A DNA stretch of 64,000 nt from Epiperipatus broadwayi. Its lineage: Eukaryota; Onychophora; Udeonychophora; Euonychophora; Peripatidae. The translations under genes were made by a program, and so were the position numbers. Positions 14,101-27,266 of this stretch are shown here, piece by piece. Location: the NCBI GenBank assembly GCA_028023455.1, contig JAQFVV010012420.1, positions 7,457,194 to 7,521,193 of the forward strand, in the 5' to 3' direction. A model generated the notes under the pieces. That model did not search any database. It was not told where the DNA came from and worked only from the letters and a program-made list of their open reading frames with translations. Within the stretch, counting starts at the first letter, position 1, and every line of letters starts with the position of its first letter.

Positions 14101-15464
14101 TGTAACTGTTAACTTCTGCTAACTCATCATAATAAATTTTTATTTCATATTTTGAGAAAATACATTAAACATTACATTAGTCTTTTTAACATTTATCTTT
14201 AGTCCTACTTTCATATGATAACTCCTGCAATATTTGTTGCAGCTCTAAAGCATTATTTGTAAAAACAACTATATCATCTGCAAAATCTAAATGACTTAAA
14301 TAATCTCCATTTACTTTCATTCCTTTAGCTTTCTATTTTAATCCACAAAATACTTCTTGCAGCACTGCTGTAAAAAGTTTTGGAGATATGGAGTCACCCT
14401 GTCTTACACCCATCTCAATGTTGACTTTCCCAGTATTATTATGTAATCTAATTGTTGCTGTTACATTTTTATAAATATTCTTTAAAATATGACAATATCC
14501 TGGATCAATACCTTGATGATTCAATGCTTTAATAATTGAAAAAATGTTTATAGAATCAAATGCCTTTTCATAATCTACAAATCCAAAGCATAATGGCAGT
14601 TCATATTCATTTGTTCTTTTTATAATTTCTTTTAATACATGGATATGATCTACTGTATAAAACCACTTTTAAATCCAACTTGTTCTCTTGGTTGGTGGGA
14701 ATCCAATGTTCTCTGTAGACGAGTTGTAATTATCTTGGTTAAAACTTTGTATAAAAACTAATAAAAGGCTGATAGGTTTGTAATTTCTAATATCTTCTTT
14801 ATCACATTTTTTAAATATTAATCTTAATACTGCATTCTTCCAATCATCTGGTAATCTTTATCATTTAGACATTTGGTATATAACTTTGCTATAAAAAAAA
14901 AATATTTCTTTACTTGCTTCTTTTAATATATCAATTATAATTCCATCATTACCTGGAGCCTTTTCTTTCTTCATACATTTAATTGCATGTCTCACTTCCT
15001 CATTTAAAATTCTGGGCAATTCAGAAGATGTACTAGATATAGGAGGGACTTGCTCTTTATTACTATATAATTCTTGATAAAAGTCTTCTACCTATTTCAT
15101 GATGCCATCTCTCTTTTTAGTAATAATTCCATCTTTTACTTATTGCAGATATGAATTTCCTACCAATACCAAAATGTTGTTTTACACTCTTGAGACTTTT
15201 ATTCTCTTCTACAGCTTTCCTAGTTTGTTCACAGTTATACTTTTTTATATCATTTTCAACTCTTTTCCACACTATTTTACAAAATTTGAGAAATTCAATT
15301 CTTTTTAATGCTTCATTTTTGTATATCTTCATATTCCTTCTTTTCTTCATAAATTCTCTAGTCTCAGTAGAAATTTTATTGGTCAATTGCTGCTTTTTTT
15401 TACCAGCTCTCTTTTTTGCAGTTTTTAAAGGTGTATTGGTTATTTTCATATTACTTTTATTCAA
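14100..15464 (-). pseudogene. Linker and reverse transcriptase of the minus-strand RTE copy
   Basis: A 115-codon open segment (15464-15117) encodes the lysine-rich linker between endonuclease and polymerase (TREFMKKRRNMKIY, KQHFGIGRKF). The reverse transcriptase follows: an IKCMKK-APGNDG-type region near 14960, an EQVGFK-type region near 14690, DYEKAFDSIN near 14570, and GVRQGDSISPKLFTAVLQ at 14430-14380. The catalytic FADD box is expected at about 14276-14287 (complement of CATCTGCAAA) and is readable as LDFADD. Breaks include the stop after KTFYTKF near 14760 and frameshifts near 14880. The order matches the plus copy. Confidence 0.75.
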
Positions 15465-15479
15465 ATCTGAATCGTGTTT

Positions 15480-16112
15480 ACAATCTACGAATACTTGAAA
15501 CCGATTTGTAAGTTCTAATTTAAATTCATTAGAATGTTTCTGAAGATTAGGAATATCAACTGTAAATATTGTTTTTCTTAATAATTTTTGTCTCTATAGT
15601 TTTGCATTAACATGTATCTTACACCTTACTAATCGATGATCACTTCCTGTGTTAAATTTATTAAGAACATTACAATCTTGAAATATGTATTTTCTGTTAG
15701 TCAAAATATAATCCAATTTTGCTGTACATTCATTTGGATGCTTCCATGTTCATTTCCTTCTAATAGTTTTTTCAAAAAAAGAATTCATAATATAAAGGTT
15801 TTTTTTTCTGCAAACTCCACAAGTCTATGTCCTCTTTCATTTCACTTACCATAACCAAAATTACCTACAGCACTTTCATCTTTTATTTGTTTACCAATTC
15901 TTGCATTAAAGTCTCCCATAACAATTTTAAAATGTTGTTTACTCTGATATAAAGCCTTTTGTACATCCATATAAAAATCTTCTACTACTTTATCATTATG
16001 AGAACTTGTTGGGGCATAAACCTGAATTATCTACATTTGGTATCTGCTATTAAGTTGTATAACTAATCTTGCCACTCTGTCTGATACACCATCAATCTCC
16101 ACATTGTTATGT
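15480..16112 (-). pseudogene. AP-endonuclease domain of the minus-strand RTE copy
   Basis: Minus-strand reading gives the apurinic-endonuclease-like domain that nicks the target DNA in RTE elements. Recognisable parts, by comparison with the plus copy, are SDRVARL near 16070, VYAPT-SHND near 16000, the MGDFNARIG metal-binding region near 15910, LDYILT-R near 15700 and the SDHRLV catalytic histidine region near 15640. Stops and small indels break the frame. The N-terminal 60 or so residues, with the first catalytic glutamate (SLCEVRR in the plus copy), are lost by the 5' truncation. Confidence 0.75.
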
Positions 16113-16429
16113 ATTCCTAAATGTAAATATATTAGACATTCATTTTATTATTATATTTTAGCTGTCCCTTGTAAAAATATTTAAATGGAAAACAAATTAT
16201 TAACTTAAATGATACAATTATAAATATTTTAAAAAATAATTCTTCCTGCAAATAAAGAAAATTGCTATATCAGATTTTAAAATATAAATACGATTGATAT
16301 TATCAGAATATCAGTGACTTTTATAATTATGCACATTAGCTTTATTGATTAGTTTTGTATCTAACTAATATTTTTTTAAATCATGTATATTTTAAAGCAT
16401 GCATATATCTATCTATCAACATCAATAGT

Positions 16430-17210
16430 ATTCTGTCCCATGGCCAGGTCTAGAGAGTGATCATTTCATCAATTCATCTATTTTTTATTCCATTGTCCCA
16501 TTGTCCAGTTCTTTAATTCTGTTTATCTCTTATATCATTGAACAATGTCTAACTGTTCTGCCCTTCATGCCCTCCATAACATTTTTCACTATACTATACT
16601 TCCTTCCTAATATATGTACAATCTACTTTCTGTTTCTAATTTTCTCAATCAATCTTATTTTTTCATTTCCTATTTACAAAACTTCTTCAGTTGTTATTCT
16701 GTTTATCAAATTTTTTTTTTCCATCCTTTCCTCCGCATTTCAAACACTTTCAATCTATTCTTAAATTTTATTACTCACTGTCTACACTTTATAAACAGAC
16801 CATATATTATACTCCACACATAACATTTAATTCATCGTTTTCTTAATTCTCTCTTCAAAGGTTCACAAAATATTGTCTTTCTCTTAATAAATAAATACCT
16901 CTTTTGCCAATGCTATATTTTTTTAACTTCATCTTCACTCAACCAAATACCCAAATACTTAAATCCCTTTATCTGTTGAACTATGTTATCATGGATTTCA
17001 ATTTGTAGGTTTTTTTTTTGTATTTCTCCCTAGTGATAAGTCCTTAGTTTTCTCAGCATTAATCTTCATCCCATACTTCTTCCAATTTATACAACATATT
17101 CTGAAGACACTTTTTATCCTTAGCTATAAGAGCAATACCATCAGTAAATCTTATACATTTTATTATTCTACCTCCAACATTTGTTCCTTCACAGTCTATT
17201 CATCATAATA
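16430..17210 (-). mobile_element. Fragment of a second non-LTR retrotransposon family
   Basis: The minus strand from about 17210 reads GTNVGGRIIKCIRF, then TDGIALIAKD, then GMKINAEKTK, IALAKEVFI, RITTEEVL, EKIRNRK, VHILGRKYSI and MEGMKGRTVRH. This order is the end of a reverse transcriptase (motif C region normally RFADDIAL), the K-N-KT motif, and the C-terminal segment with EEVL, W-GH-LR and GKR-RGR that is common in jockey-like and related LINEs. The catalytic box has decayed from ADD to TDG. The wording differs clearly from the neighbouring RTE element, so this is another family. About 300 bp of unassigned sequence separates the two, both on the minus strand. Confidence 0.65.
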
Positions 17211-20200
17211 TATACATAATAATAATAAAATAATAAATATAATGATAATTAACTATTATATAGTCTTTCAAACTGCTAATGTAAACATTTGGGATTTATG
17301 GGATTTGAGTTGATGACATATGCTTCCATTATGCTTTTTTTTTTTATTATTTAATGGCAGTTGAAGGGGGGGGGGAGAAATTAATGAAAAGTATTTCTGC
17401 AGATTGAAAGACTGTATATAATAGTTAATGACTATTATATTTATTATTTTTACTATAGTTTTTAATTAACTGACATTTTATTTATATTATATACTGTAAA
17501 TAGCTTAATGATGTAAAAATAAAGACAATTAAGCTATTGTTAACAAAGATGATAATAATAATTTTTATTCAATTCACTAAGTAATAATAATTTACAAACA
17601 ATCATAAAAATGTTCCAAATAAGAATAATATTGAGTGAAGTAGCTTACAATATAACAATTAAGAAAAATTAAATACAAGAATAACAATAAATATGTCACT
17701 AGCATAATTCAAGCACAAAAATAAAATATTTAGTTTCAAATAATTAAACAAACATATGTAAACACATAAAAATATGAAAAAATTAATTTAACAATGTTAA
17801 TAATTTAATACATAAATATAAGTACCTATATTTTTTCTTTCTAAATCTTGTTTTACTATATGCACCATTTCTTTTTATATTTATATATTATAATATCTTT
17901 TCTGTAACATCTTTCCTATTTTCTATCATTTTAGAGAAATACTTATTAATAAAATATTTTTAATAATGTATTAATTTATTAAACAATATTGACATTTTGT
18001 ACATACAATCAATGTCATAACACTTATTGAAAGCCAAATAAATATATAAAATTTGTTGAATTTAAAGACCACTCATATATAAATATGTTAAATAACTTAG
18101 AATTTAAATATAATACCATCTATTAGACTTCATAAAAAAGATTGATTAAATCATTTGAAATTTACACCCAAAGCAGTTTATAAATGAATTTTTTTACCAC
18201 AAATATCAAGAATTATCTTATAAATGGCATTGACAAGCAATATCAAACTATTAAATAAAAAAATAAGGTCTATCAAAAATAATGTGCATGCTATAATTTG
18301 TAAGACTAAGAAGACGTTGTAATTTAAAATACTCTGATAATAGACAATATAAAAATAAAAAAATTGAAGTTGAGGTAAAAAAAAAAAACATTAATTAGTT
18401 GTAAAATGAATATTGTACATATTATTTAGTGTGCAAAATATATTTATTAGAAATGGGAAAATTGAAAGAACAAGATATATATATATTTAAAGTATTGCTT
18501 TTGTTTTGCTCTAGTTTATCAATAGATATTTATTTACCAATCCATTATTAATTAGAACTAAATATTCATTTACTAGTTTCAAGATATCTAAATGAAGCAG
18601 CATTATAAGACATGTCAATATCATTTGCAAAATCATAAATCTTGAATTCCAACTGCTGTGGAATATATCCTTAAATATAAATTAAAATCATGTTTAATTA
18701 TAAATATTCTATTAAAAATGTAAATTGTATTTGGCGTGATTATTATCTTTTAAATAACTTTCTAATCAATGATCAACAGAAAACAGACACAGTTTACTCA
18801 AATTTTATGAAAAATCGATTCAAATGTTTTAGATAAGTCTAGATATATACTTAAATTCCTGATATCATTATTTTAAAATGATATAATGGTTAAAATCATT
18901 CTCGATATTTTCACCAAAATAAAACCATGTTGATAAGCAGATAATATTTTATTTGCAATCAAAAATAACATTTTTTTTTCTTAACCATTTCAAACAATTG
19001 AAACGATAAAGACTGGTCTATACTTTTTCATAAGCAAAGAATCGCCCTTTTTAAAGATCTGTGTAAAACATTAAATATCATATATACTGGAAATGAATCA
19101 ATACTTAACAAATTAAATTTAAATATATATATAAAATTTGATTTATTATCTTCTAAAATTTTGATTTTAAGCGATCTAATTTAGCAGTAGGAACAATTTT
19201 TAAACAGCCAATTGAATAACACAAGTAAGAATCTGAAATCCAGCATTAAAAAAATTAAGCATAAATAAGATTACAAATTCTGTATTAGTATACCATCTAA
19301 TAATAATGATGATGATGATGATAATAATAATATTGAAATACAAGTATAGTGTAAATGAAATTAACAGGGATTTAAATCTAGACTTTAAAGCTCCCTACAA
19401 TCATTGGTTATATTGGATAGAGTGGATGACATCAAGACCAAATCTTTTTTTTTTTTTTAAATGTAATTGGCCGAATATATATTTATAACTCGTGTTATGA
19501 TGCTTACATAGTTGCTATAAATTAATGTCTATAATTTATAAAGAGTACATATATGTCAGAGTCTAACATTAATGGAAGTAGCAAATAAAAGGCAATAAAT
19601 AAAAAACAGAATAGTTGTTTCAAATCTTGTTTCTATAGATTCTGAATTATATGTTGCCAGTACTTACATAAACGTTTTCACTCTAAAAAGAAAAACCTGT
19701 CGATTCATAGTAATAATAATAAAATATAACAGTAACTAGAAGCAACATTCTAAATCTAAATAAAAGATAGCATAATTAAAACTTTTAAATTCTAATTTAA
19801 AATTCACAATAGATCGAAAAATATTATTATAATTGTTACAAATAATATATATATAAATTATTTCATTTCATTACATCATTGTTTGATTTCGTTTGTATCT
19901 TTTTGCGCACTTTTGTTTTATATAAATGAATGATAATGAGTTTCTAAATTGCAACAATTACTTTCTTAGCACTTTTGCATGTTTGAACGATTTGCAAATT
20001 AAAGAGAAATATACAATCAAACTTTCACGAGTTTTAAATTTGAATACCCCCCTCCCGCACCTTCAGCTTTATACACCTTTTAGTTCCTCCATAGAAAGTA
20101 TATAATTTTAATAGGTTATGTCGATTGATTTAGATTTTTTTTGTACTTTCAGCCTCAACTTCCTTTATAACCGACCAGCCAAAGTACGATTGGTAATGAT

Positions 20201-20979
20201 GGAAAACTGATTTTAAAAGAAACTTTTATTGTAGTTATCAAATAAATATTGTATTTTTTCCTGATGAATTAATTAATCACCTTTTAGCTGATGAGAAGTA
20301 GAATATGTCTGTTTCCTCTATATTTGTACAAATCTATTTTAAATTTCAAGTAGTTGAAGATAGTTTTTGATCTTTTTCTTTATTGCAACGTATTTTGTTC
20401 CAAGTTTTGAACGATCACACACATCATCTTTACTTCCAAGGACTTCAGGTGACTGACAATTAATATTTATCTAAAATTAACTAAAATTGTTTATTTTATG
20501 AGATGACCCAGACAAGTCTAAGAAAAAATGCATATTTACAAAAATATTTAAGAATACGCAAGATAAAATCAAAAAGAAAAGGTAATTTATTAAATATATG
20601 TATTTAAAGTATTAGTGAATGATAATTTATATATATATTTTAAAGGCATGTTTTAAACAAATAGGTTATTTTTTATTTTTTTATTTTCCATATGTTTATT
20701 TATATATATATTTAAATCATCCATAAGAAGGAAAAACCGGTTGGAATTGTATGTCCATAATATGGAGATGCGACTGATACGGGTGCAATCGATAACATGA
20801 AAGAGACTAATTCTAACTTAACTTACACTTTGCAATACATACAAGTTTTATATTTTTCCACATACGTTAAAACGGTCCTATACTTTAATAATAGATTCAC
20901 ATTTAAATAAAACACAAATTATATGTACTTAGACCCTATCGTAAGACAAGCTAATAATAACTGCGTATTTATTGAATCT
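17211..20979. other. AT-rich stretch, nothing recognised
   Basis: Includes a G tract near 17367 and a small (GAT)n run near 19304-19322. No coding relic, repeat pair or RNA gene could be supported. Confidence 0.5.
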
Positions 20980-21859
20980 TAGCGCTTTTAAGGTTTGCGT
21001 GTGGCCTTATATTCGTAGCATTGGGATTTATGTGGGCGGATGCTTATACGTATATGAAGTAAATGTATGTTAATGTATGTAAATTATATGTTTCATTTGG
21101 GAAGCGTATTCATTCCTATTTATGGCATTAGAGTTGTTGGCTATATGCCATGCCTCTTTGATTTTGTGCTTAGCATTGCTTTGCTCAATACACGCAATGT
21201 TGACATCTGTAGACGCAAATGTATGCCAATTGAATTTTGGTTATCAAGAAAGATAGAATTGTGCTCAGGATTGTTCATGGCTTTTTTGTAGAGGTATTTG
21301 GTGAGAAGTTCTAGTAGATGGGGCAGTGTGTGGCTCATCATAGTAGATAGAGCTGCATCCTGCTTGGAGCATGCGATTTTATATACAATGTGAAAGATTT
21401 GATCATTAGGGAGTCTATCTTTAGAATTATTTATTGTAGAAGAAGTGTGATAACTTATTCAATGACTTTATGAGCAGATTTTAGTTAAATTTTTGGCTAT
21501 GCATTATATGTATGGGAGCAGTATCCACAGCATGCCACCTTTGGATGAGTTTGTTCATATTTTATTATAAAATTTGTTGACTTTCTTAGTAGGATTTATA
21601 TATCTGAAGCTTATCCTAATTAGTTCATTTAGGTATTGCTCGATGTTAGCTTTACGGGTAGCTTTGTGCTTGCAGAAATGGTGTTTTCTGTACAGGAAAG
21701 ATGAAAACCAATATAATTATGAGTCTTGGGAGAGATGCATTTGAGTGAATGTAACCTCTTATTTCTATTGATATGGCATACATTTTGTAGATAAAATGAA
21801 ACTTCTCTCTCTAGACCTGAATGTCGAGATATTTTGATTCCTTTTGCTGGTCTGCCCAT
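20980..21859 (-). pseudogene. PLE-3 left copy: thumb region and GIY-YIG relic
   Basis: On the minus strand the segments in order are RGYIHSNASLP near 21760, KANIEQYLNELIRISF near 21630, LLPYIQCIAKNLTKICS near 21500-21450, a KDRLPNDQ segment near 21420, HIVYKIACS (GIY strand) near 21390, then a weak YY-E region and HKIKEAWHIANN near 21150. This follows PLE proteins: thumb, the P-YI..L conserved helix, the N-KD-L segment, GIY-YIG domain and the glutamate helix (KIKEAW). Several frame changes are needed. The frames of 66 and 76 codons visible here are pieces of it. Confidence 0.55.
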
Positions 21860-22560
21860 TCAATTATCCAGGCTTCAAATGTATAGATCTTACTAGGATA
21901 GTCAATAAATTCCGCAACAAGATAAAAGCAAACCTGCACAAAGATGACAAGCTGTCAATTCTGCTCCCATACTTACAACACATAGCCAAACATTTAACTA
22001 AAATATGCTCACTAATCCATCAACTAAGCTAGTGCACTCCTTGTGCAGTAAATAGACTCTTATTTAAATTCTAAAGATAGACTTCTTAATAAACAAACTC
22101 CTCACATGGTATATAAGATTAAATATCCCCATTCAGTATGCAGCTCAATCTACTATGGTGAGTTATGCACTGGACTGTCTACCAAGATATTCTCTCAATA
22201 CAAATAGCATTCCAAAAAAGCTATAAACAACTCTAAGAACAAGTCAATATTACTTGAATGCTTACTTGAATGCAATGGGCCACACATTTTAGCCCACAAC
22301 TGCCAACACCATATGTATCAAAACAATGCCAAGCATAAAATCAAAGAGGAATGGCATATAACCAATAACCCTCACACCATGAATAGGAAGAAATCCTCCT
22401 CCCTGTCAAAAGATAAGCCATATTATTTGTGTAGATTTACATAAATTTACTGCATATGTATATACACACCTGCCTATGTGAATCCCAATTCTATAAATAT
22501 GAGACCACATATAGCCCTCAAAAGTGCTATGCTTCAGTAAATACATAGTTATTAGCTTTT
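21844..22560 (+). pseudogene. PLE-3 right copy: thumb region and GIY-YIG endonuclease relic
   Basis: The 62-codon frame at 21844-22032 encodes RIVNKFRNKIKANLHKDD then LLPYLQHIAKHLTKICS, the conserved helix before the linker. After a frame change come NSKDRLLNKQ, HMVYKIKYP (GIY strand), CSSIYYGELC (YIG strand, here YYG), STKIFSQY (the R..EH helix) and HKIKEEWHI with the expected glutamate (near 22345). The full GIY-YIG order is therefore recognisable. Stops near 22033 and 22210 inactivate it. Confidence 0.65.
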
Positions 22561-24582
22561 CTTAATATAGCACCTAAGTGCAAATAAATGACAGTGATGA
22601 ATATATTTGCTTAACTATAAAAATTAAAACCAAAACAGCATCAATGAATGGACAATCTAGCGTTATAAACAGGCTGCCCATTGATGGCGATGAATATTGT
22701 AGCATCCTGAATTAAACTTTAGATAAGCATTATCATATTTTATAAATAAAAAAAACTATAGTCATGATTTTATATGTTAATAAATGTTTAAAGTTGTCAA
22801 GTGATGTTTATCTTAATTTTGTAATTATTAAAGACACCTCCAAATATGAACTAGGAATTTACAATTTTTTTTATATAAATAATACACATTAAATTTAATA
22901 TCTTACTTTAAATATTTATACATTTGAAGACTTATATTTTAATAAAAGACAGTAATGTTTTGTCTATCTACATACTTTAGATAAGTAAATAATAAATTGC
23001 ATTCCCATGTATGTTTATAAATATATGTGCATGTATGAATTACTGGGGTAAATTTAAAATCACATGTATATTTTGAAAGGTTATATTTTTATTAAAGATA
23101 TATTATGTGTAATAATCTTTCCCTAAAACAAATAAGTGTATTTTATTTTAAAAGAAAACATGTTGTTTGGGATGAGTTTGTACATAAAACTCTAGTAAAG
23201 GGAAATAATTTTTTAAGTAAAACGTGTAAATTTTGAATTACATATTAATAATAATGCTATCTAGGTTGCTGACATTAATAAGCAAAGGATATAAATTGTG
23301 ATGATTTGACTTGGGAGGCTCTTTTACCATTTGACTCTCTCTATATATGATGTATAGCTATCAGTTCAGTTCAACATTATTTTTTTTAATGCTTTATGTA
23401 CACAGCAATGTGAAGATCTAAATAGGAAATTGATGTTTGCTTCAAAGATAATTTAGTCTTTGAGAGGTATCTGAAATAACAACTAAACATGGAAATTATT
23501 TATTAGAGCATTCTAGGAAAGAAAAGTTTTTTAAATGATTATTTAAAACCAAGTTAATTGATATTTATGTGTGTCAACAAATCAATAATTTATCACAGCT
23601 CAAACTATAATAATTTACCAAATGAAATAATTATAAGTTTTAAAAATAATGCTGGAAAAGTTTGATCTACTGTGTAAATTAATATATAAATATGTATGTA
23701 TCTAATACAATCAAATATATATATAACTTTTTAAAAATTATAACTTCAAATTGTACAAATATAAATTCAAAATAATCATTAATTATTTTATAAGAAAATT
23801 GTACTTGTTACTTAACTTCAGCAGTGTGAAATCTTGCCAAGAATCATTAAGAATTATTACTTTGCTAAATAAACTTCAGATATTTTAAAAGGAAACAAAC
23901 TCTTTTAGGAATTATTGTATTTTAAATATTTCATAAATTCTCTTTGTGGATTTGTGCATTAGATAAAAAATGATTTAAAGACTGGAGAACTCTTTGTAAT
24001 AAATATTGCTTGCTGTTCATGCAAGTTGTATATTTTATTTATGTATTTATTATTTGATTTAATATTTGTTTTTGTTTTAAAGGGTCATTTAATATATATA
24101 TGTGTGTGAAAGTGAACATATAAGTATGTAAATTAACCAAAAAAAAAAAATTAATAGATAACTTTAGATTTACATTTAAGTCATCATAATAAACTCTATT
24201 TAATAATTTGCTTTGTTTGCTGATAAATGCTCAGTAAATAAATTGTAACAAATTTATTTTATATATATATTGCCTATATGAGACAATAAATGCTATTTTC
24301 TTTAAAGTTTTTCAAAATGTATAATGTCTTAGCACTATCTAACATTTCAAACAGATATAATATTTTATAGTACATTGATTTAAATTATTAAGTATATTAA
24401 CCAATATTTTATTTATTAATTTTGTAAATATAGTTATTTATTAAATTCAAGTTAAGAGACATTTAAATTAGTAAATATATGATATAGTAATCATAATTTG
24501 GAGTCTCATTGCAAAATAAAGATATAAAATTTAATTAACAAAATAAATAGTCAAAATAAGAGTCATAGATCACATGACCCTA
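22560..24582. other. AT-rich stretch, nothing recognised
   Basis: Short (TA) runs only. No coding relic, inverted pair or RNA gene seen. Confidence 0.5.
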
Positions 24583-24666
24583 TCTCTCAAGCTTGTAAGT
24601 TATAAACAATGAGGATTGCCAATTTCTCTTAAGCTTGTAAGTTATAAACAATGAGGATTGCCAAAT
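24583..24666. repeat. 42-bp tandem duplication
   Basis: Two nearly identical units, each with AAGCTTGTAAGTTATAAAC and AATGAGGATTGCCAA (second AAGCTTG at 24631, first at 24589). A truncated inverted trace (CTACAAGCTT) follows at about 24671. Confidence 0.9.
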
Positions 24667-25129
24667 CCTCTACAAGCTTTGTGATAAATGCTTAGCCAGA
24701 GCTAGCACTTAAAATATCTCTGTCAGAAACCCCTCCCCAAACCCCTGACCATAGTTTCGTGCTTTGGCACTCTTATTACTGTACATAAATTCAATAATTA
24801 TTAAAAATGAATATCAATTTATGTGATGCAAACATAAAAGCTAGTCAATAAATTATTCATGATAAAATTTTATATACGCATCAAGTTTAAATAATTATAC
24901 TCATTCTTTAGTACTAGTATGAATTTTTAGCTTATAGCAACAAAAATGTATTTTATGAATTAATGCCAATATAAACTATTAATTAATATATCTGTCATAA
25001 TTTTCCAAATAAATTATTTTATATTGTGTGTACAATACTGGCATCCAATTGCATTGATATTTAGTATATAAATATTCATAAATGTAAACTTCATTCAATA
25101 TAGATTTTGGATTATTATATTGGTAGAGT

Positions 25130-25560
25130 TTGAATATAATTGTTATTTAAATTTATATCACTATAGATCTGGTTTCCCTAATTTGTACTGCCTATTAATT
25201 TTAGGTAGCTTATTTTCATTATTGTAGATTTAGTGTTGTATAATTATTACTATTATAGATTTGGCTTTACTCAATTTGTGTGACATATAAATCTTCCATA
25301 TGCTCAATTTATTGTTACAGATTTTAGTATTCATATATATTGTTATTTTATTATACTAAACAGATTAACTAAAGCTTTCCTTATTTTTGTAATATTACAG
25401 ATTTAGTTTGTCCACTTGGAGCATTAATAAAAGAAATTCCCATGTTCTCATTTTTATACCAATACAGATTTGGCATTCAGAGTTAAGACTTATAAATAGA
25501 ATCTCTTAATATTTTTCTTCTGTTACAGATATGACACCTCAACTCATGGAGTGTAGCAAA
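25130..25560. repeat. Degenerate tandem repeat with a TATAGATTT-like core
   Basis: The core A-T-A/C-A-GATTT-G recurs every 55-70 bases (near 25164, 25227, 25256, 25317, 25397, 25465, 25528), each preceded by a pyrimidine-rich stretch. Units are too diverged for a firm consensus. Each looks superficially like a splice acceptor, but there is no coding sequence behind it. Confidence 0.45.
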
Positions 25561-25599
25561 GCTTTTCTCATTGTTCTCATTTTTCTTCTGTTACAATAT

Positions 25600-26165
25600 A
25601 TATAATGTAGAGAATTTGAACACAGGCTATCATGTTGCTTCAGCCATCCACTTTATCTCTTACAACCAATACACATGATTACCCACATGTGAAAAAGATA
25701 AATGACCACCATTATATGTATTTCATGCTCAACTAGGACTTACCATCTTTCACACATATCTATAATCAATGCTTGGTTTATATTAAGATAGAAAATCTTC
25801 ACACTTTAATGGGCAGGCATCAATCCATTTCATCCTCCAATTCTTCAGCCATCCATACAACTGAAAATCTGATGATGGAACACCTAAATCCCTTGTTAAT
25901 GTGAATATTGCCATTCCCATGTTGACTTTGTCAATCTGACCCCAGATGGACTCAGTATACAGGCCAAATTTATTATTTTATATATCTGGAGTCTAGACAT
26001 AATATAGGGAATTTAAACACAGTCTGTCAAGCTCCCTTCAGCTATTCACTCTATCTCTTACAACTGATACACTTGACCACACACATTAAAAAAAAAAAAC
26101 TGACTTGGTTGAACCAGCACTCATCAGTTGGTCGAGATCACCATCTCCCATACATATATAATTCA
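25600..26165 (-). repeat. Dispersed repeat R, two partial units
   Basis: Two units start at about 25611 and 26009 (period near 398) with GAATTTGAACACAG or GAATTTAAACACAG, followed by CTATCTCTTACAAC, ACACTTGACCACACAC or its variant, TCATCAGTTGGTC and ATCACCATCTCCCA. The middle of the first unit (25790-25900) carries AAAATCTTCACACTTTAATGG and GAAAATCTGATGATGGAA. The same modules recur at 32740-33020, 54535-54940 and 58885-60400. No protein is encoded. The family is unknown to me. Confidence 0.8.
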
Positions 26166-27266
26166 CTAAACATCTTTATGCTTACAAAAGCTGTTTACAC
26201 AGAGACAAAACTTTTCATACAGTAGTGCCACTCAGTCCAAGCCAAAGTAATTAGTGGATGCGAGAAGGTTTGTGCATAAAATCCCTATCTAGTGCCTACT
26301 CATGCAACATTCTTGGATCCATTGATTATTCTGACTTGCACTGAGTGGTGCCTATGTATGGAGAGTTTAATATCTGTGCATATATATTATAATGTTTTCC
26401 ATTTTGCTAGGCCTCTACACGCTAATATAAATTGCACACGAGTTGATCAAGCTATGACAAAAAAAAAGAAAGTTGTATTTCTATTCTAAAAACATAGCTA
26501 TATTTCCTGATCAACTCGGCCTATTAATAGTTGAGAATTATGCTATTGATGAAATCAGCTTTTAATTTATTTAATATGGGTGCCAGGACCTTTTATTCTA
26601 AAGAGACCACTGAAATAGTAAAATAACGTCTCACGAATAAAAAAAAGAAAAAATACTTTTAACTTAATCGGTATTGCATAATACCGTAACGAGAATTATT
26701 TTTTTAAGATTATTATTCCTGGGCTTATTCAAACATATTGGCAAAGGTAAATTACGTTTTAAATCTTATTAAACTAATAACAAATTAATAAAAAAAATAA
26801 TAACTATTATTAATAACGCACAATGAAAAAGGTTGATAAAAGTAAAATCTCTTTTATTCCAACAACTAAAAATATTTGTAAGTTAAATTACGAATTAACT
26901 AAACTGGAGAGAACATGAATCAATTTATAAAAAACAGTTGGATAAAGTAATTTAATAATGTTCACTTATTACAATTCATTTCCAAGATCTTGTATAAAAT
27001 TATTTAAACGAAAGTCTCTTTAATAAGAAAATTAATGTCTATATCGGGATTATTTTAAGACTTGTTTGCAAATGCTTAATTTTGGTCACAATCAGGAATA
27101 AGTAGTCTTAACTTATCGGTAAGTTTTGTGAATTCACGAAGATTGTAGCTTACTATGCATAGTTTTTTTTGAGTTAGAAATGAGCTCGGCCATTAATGAT
27201 AAATTGATCTTGGTGCTGATTCCATAGGCTAGTCATGTAAACTTCTCTGGTGTCCATCATGTACCG

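Larger units (their letters stand above)
13519..16112 (-). mobile_element. RTE-type non-LTR retrotransposon, 5'-truncated copy
   Basis: Read on the minus strand, this copy matches the plus-strand copy at 45180-48440 closely and collinearly: endonuclease, linker, reverse transcriptase, C-terminal domain, then a 3' tail reading GTGGATTGATAATG and (GAT)n. Similarity stops abruptly at about 16112, inside the endonuclease, where the plus copy continues, so this copy is 5'-truncated, as is usual for elements made by target-primed reverse transcription. Several stops and frameshifts break every domain. The C-terminal wording (WAGHIARR, RP, W-DE-I) is typical of RTE-clade proteins of invertebrates. 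No target duplication could be defined because the 3' side is the ATT array. Confidence 0.85.
20980..22560. mobile_element. Head-to-head Penelope-like element pair (PLE-3)
   Basis: Two copies of the same PLE 3' region face away from each other. The outer arms, about 20980-21520 and 21955-22550, are reverse complements: CTGCTCCCATAC near 21959 against GTATGGGAGCAG near 21510, and the outer part CAAATCCCAAT-like block near 22480 against ATTGGGATTTATGTGGG near 21020. The centre (21520-21950) carries upstream polymerase-thumb coding on each strand without long pairing. Both copies are broken. The layout is the inverted arrangement known for Penelope elements, here with the polymerase core lost. 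Confidence 0.65.

Noticed and set aside
15151-15498. 115-codon plus-strand frame
   Set aside because: Shadow of the minus-strand RTE linker, which matches the other RTE copy.
16501-16823. Hydrophobic plus-strand frames of 87 and 69 codons
   Set aside because: Shadows of the second LINE fragment on the minus strand; hydrophobicity comes from T-rich DNA.
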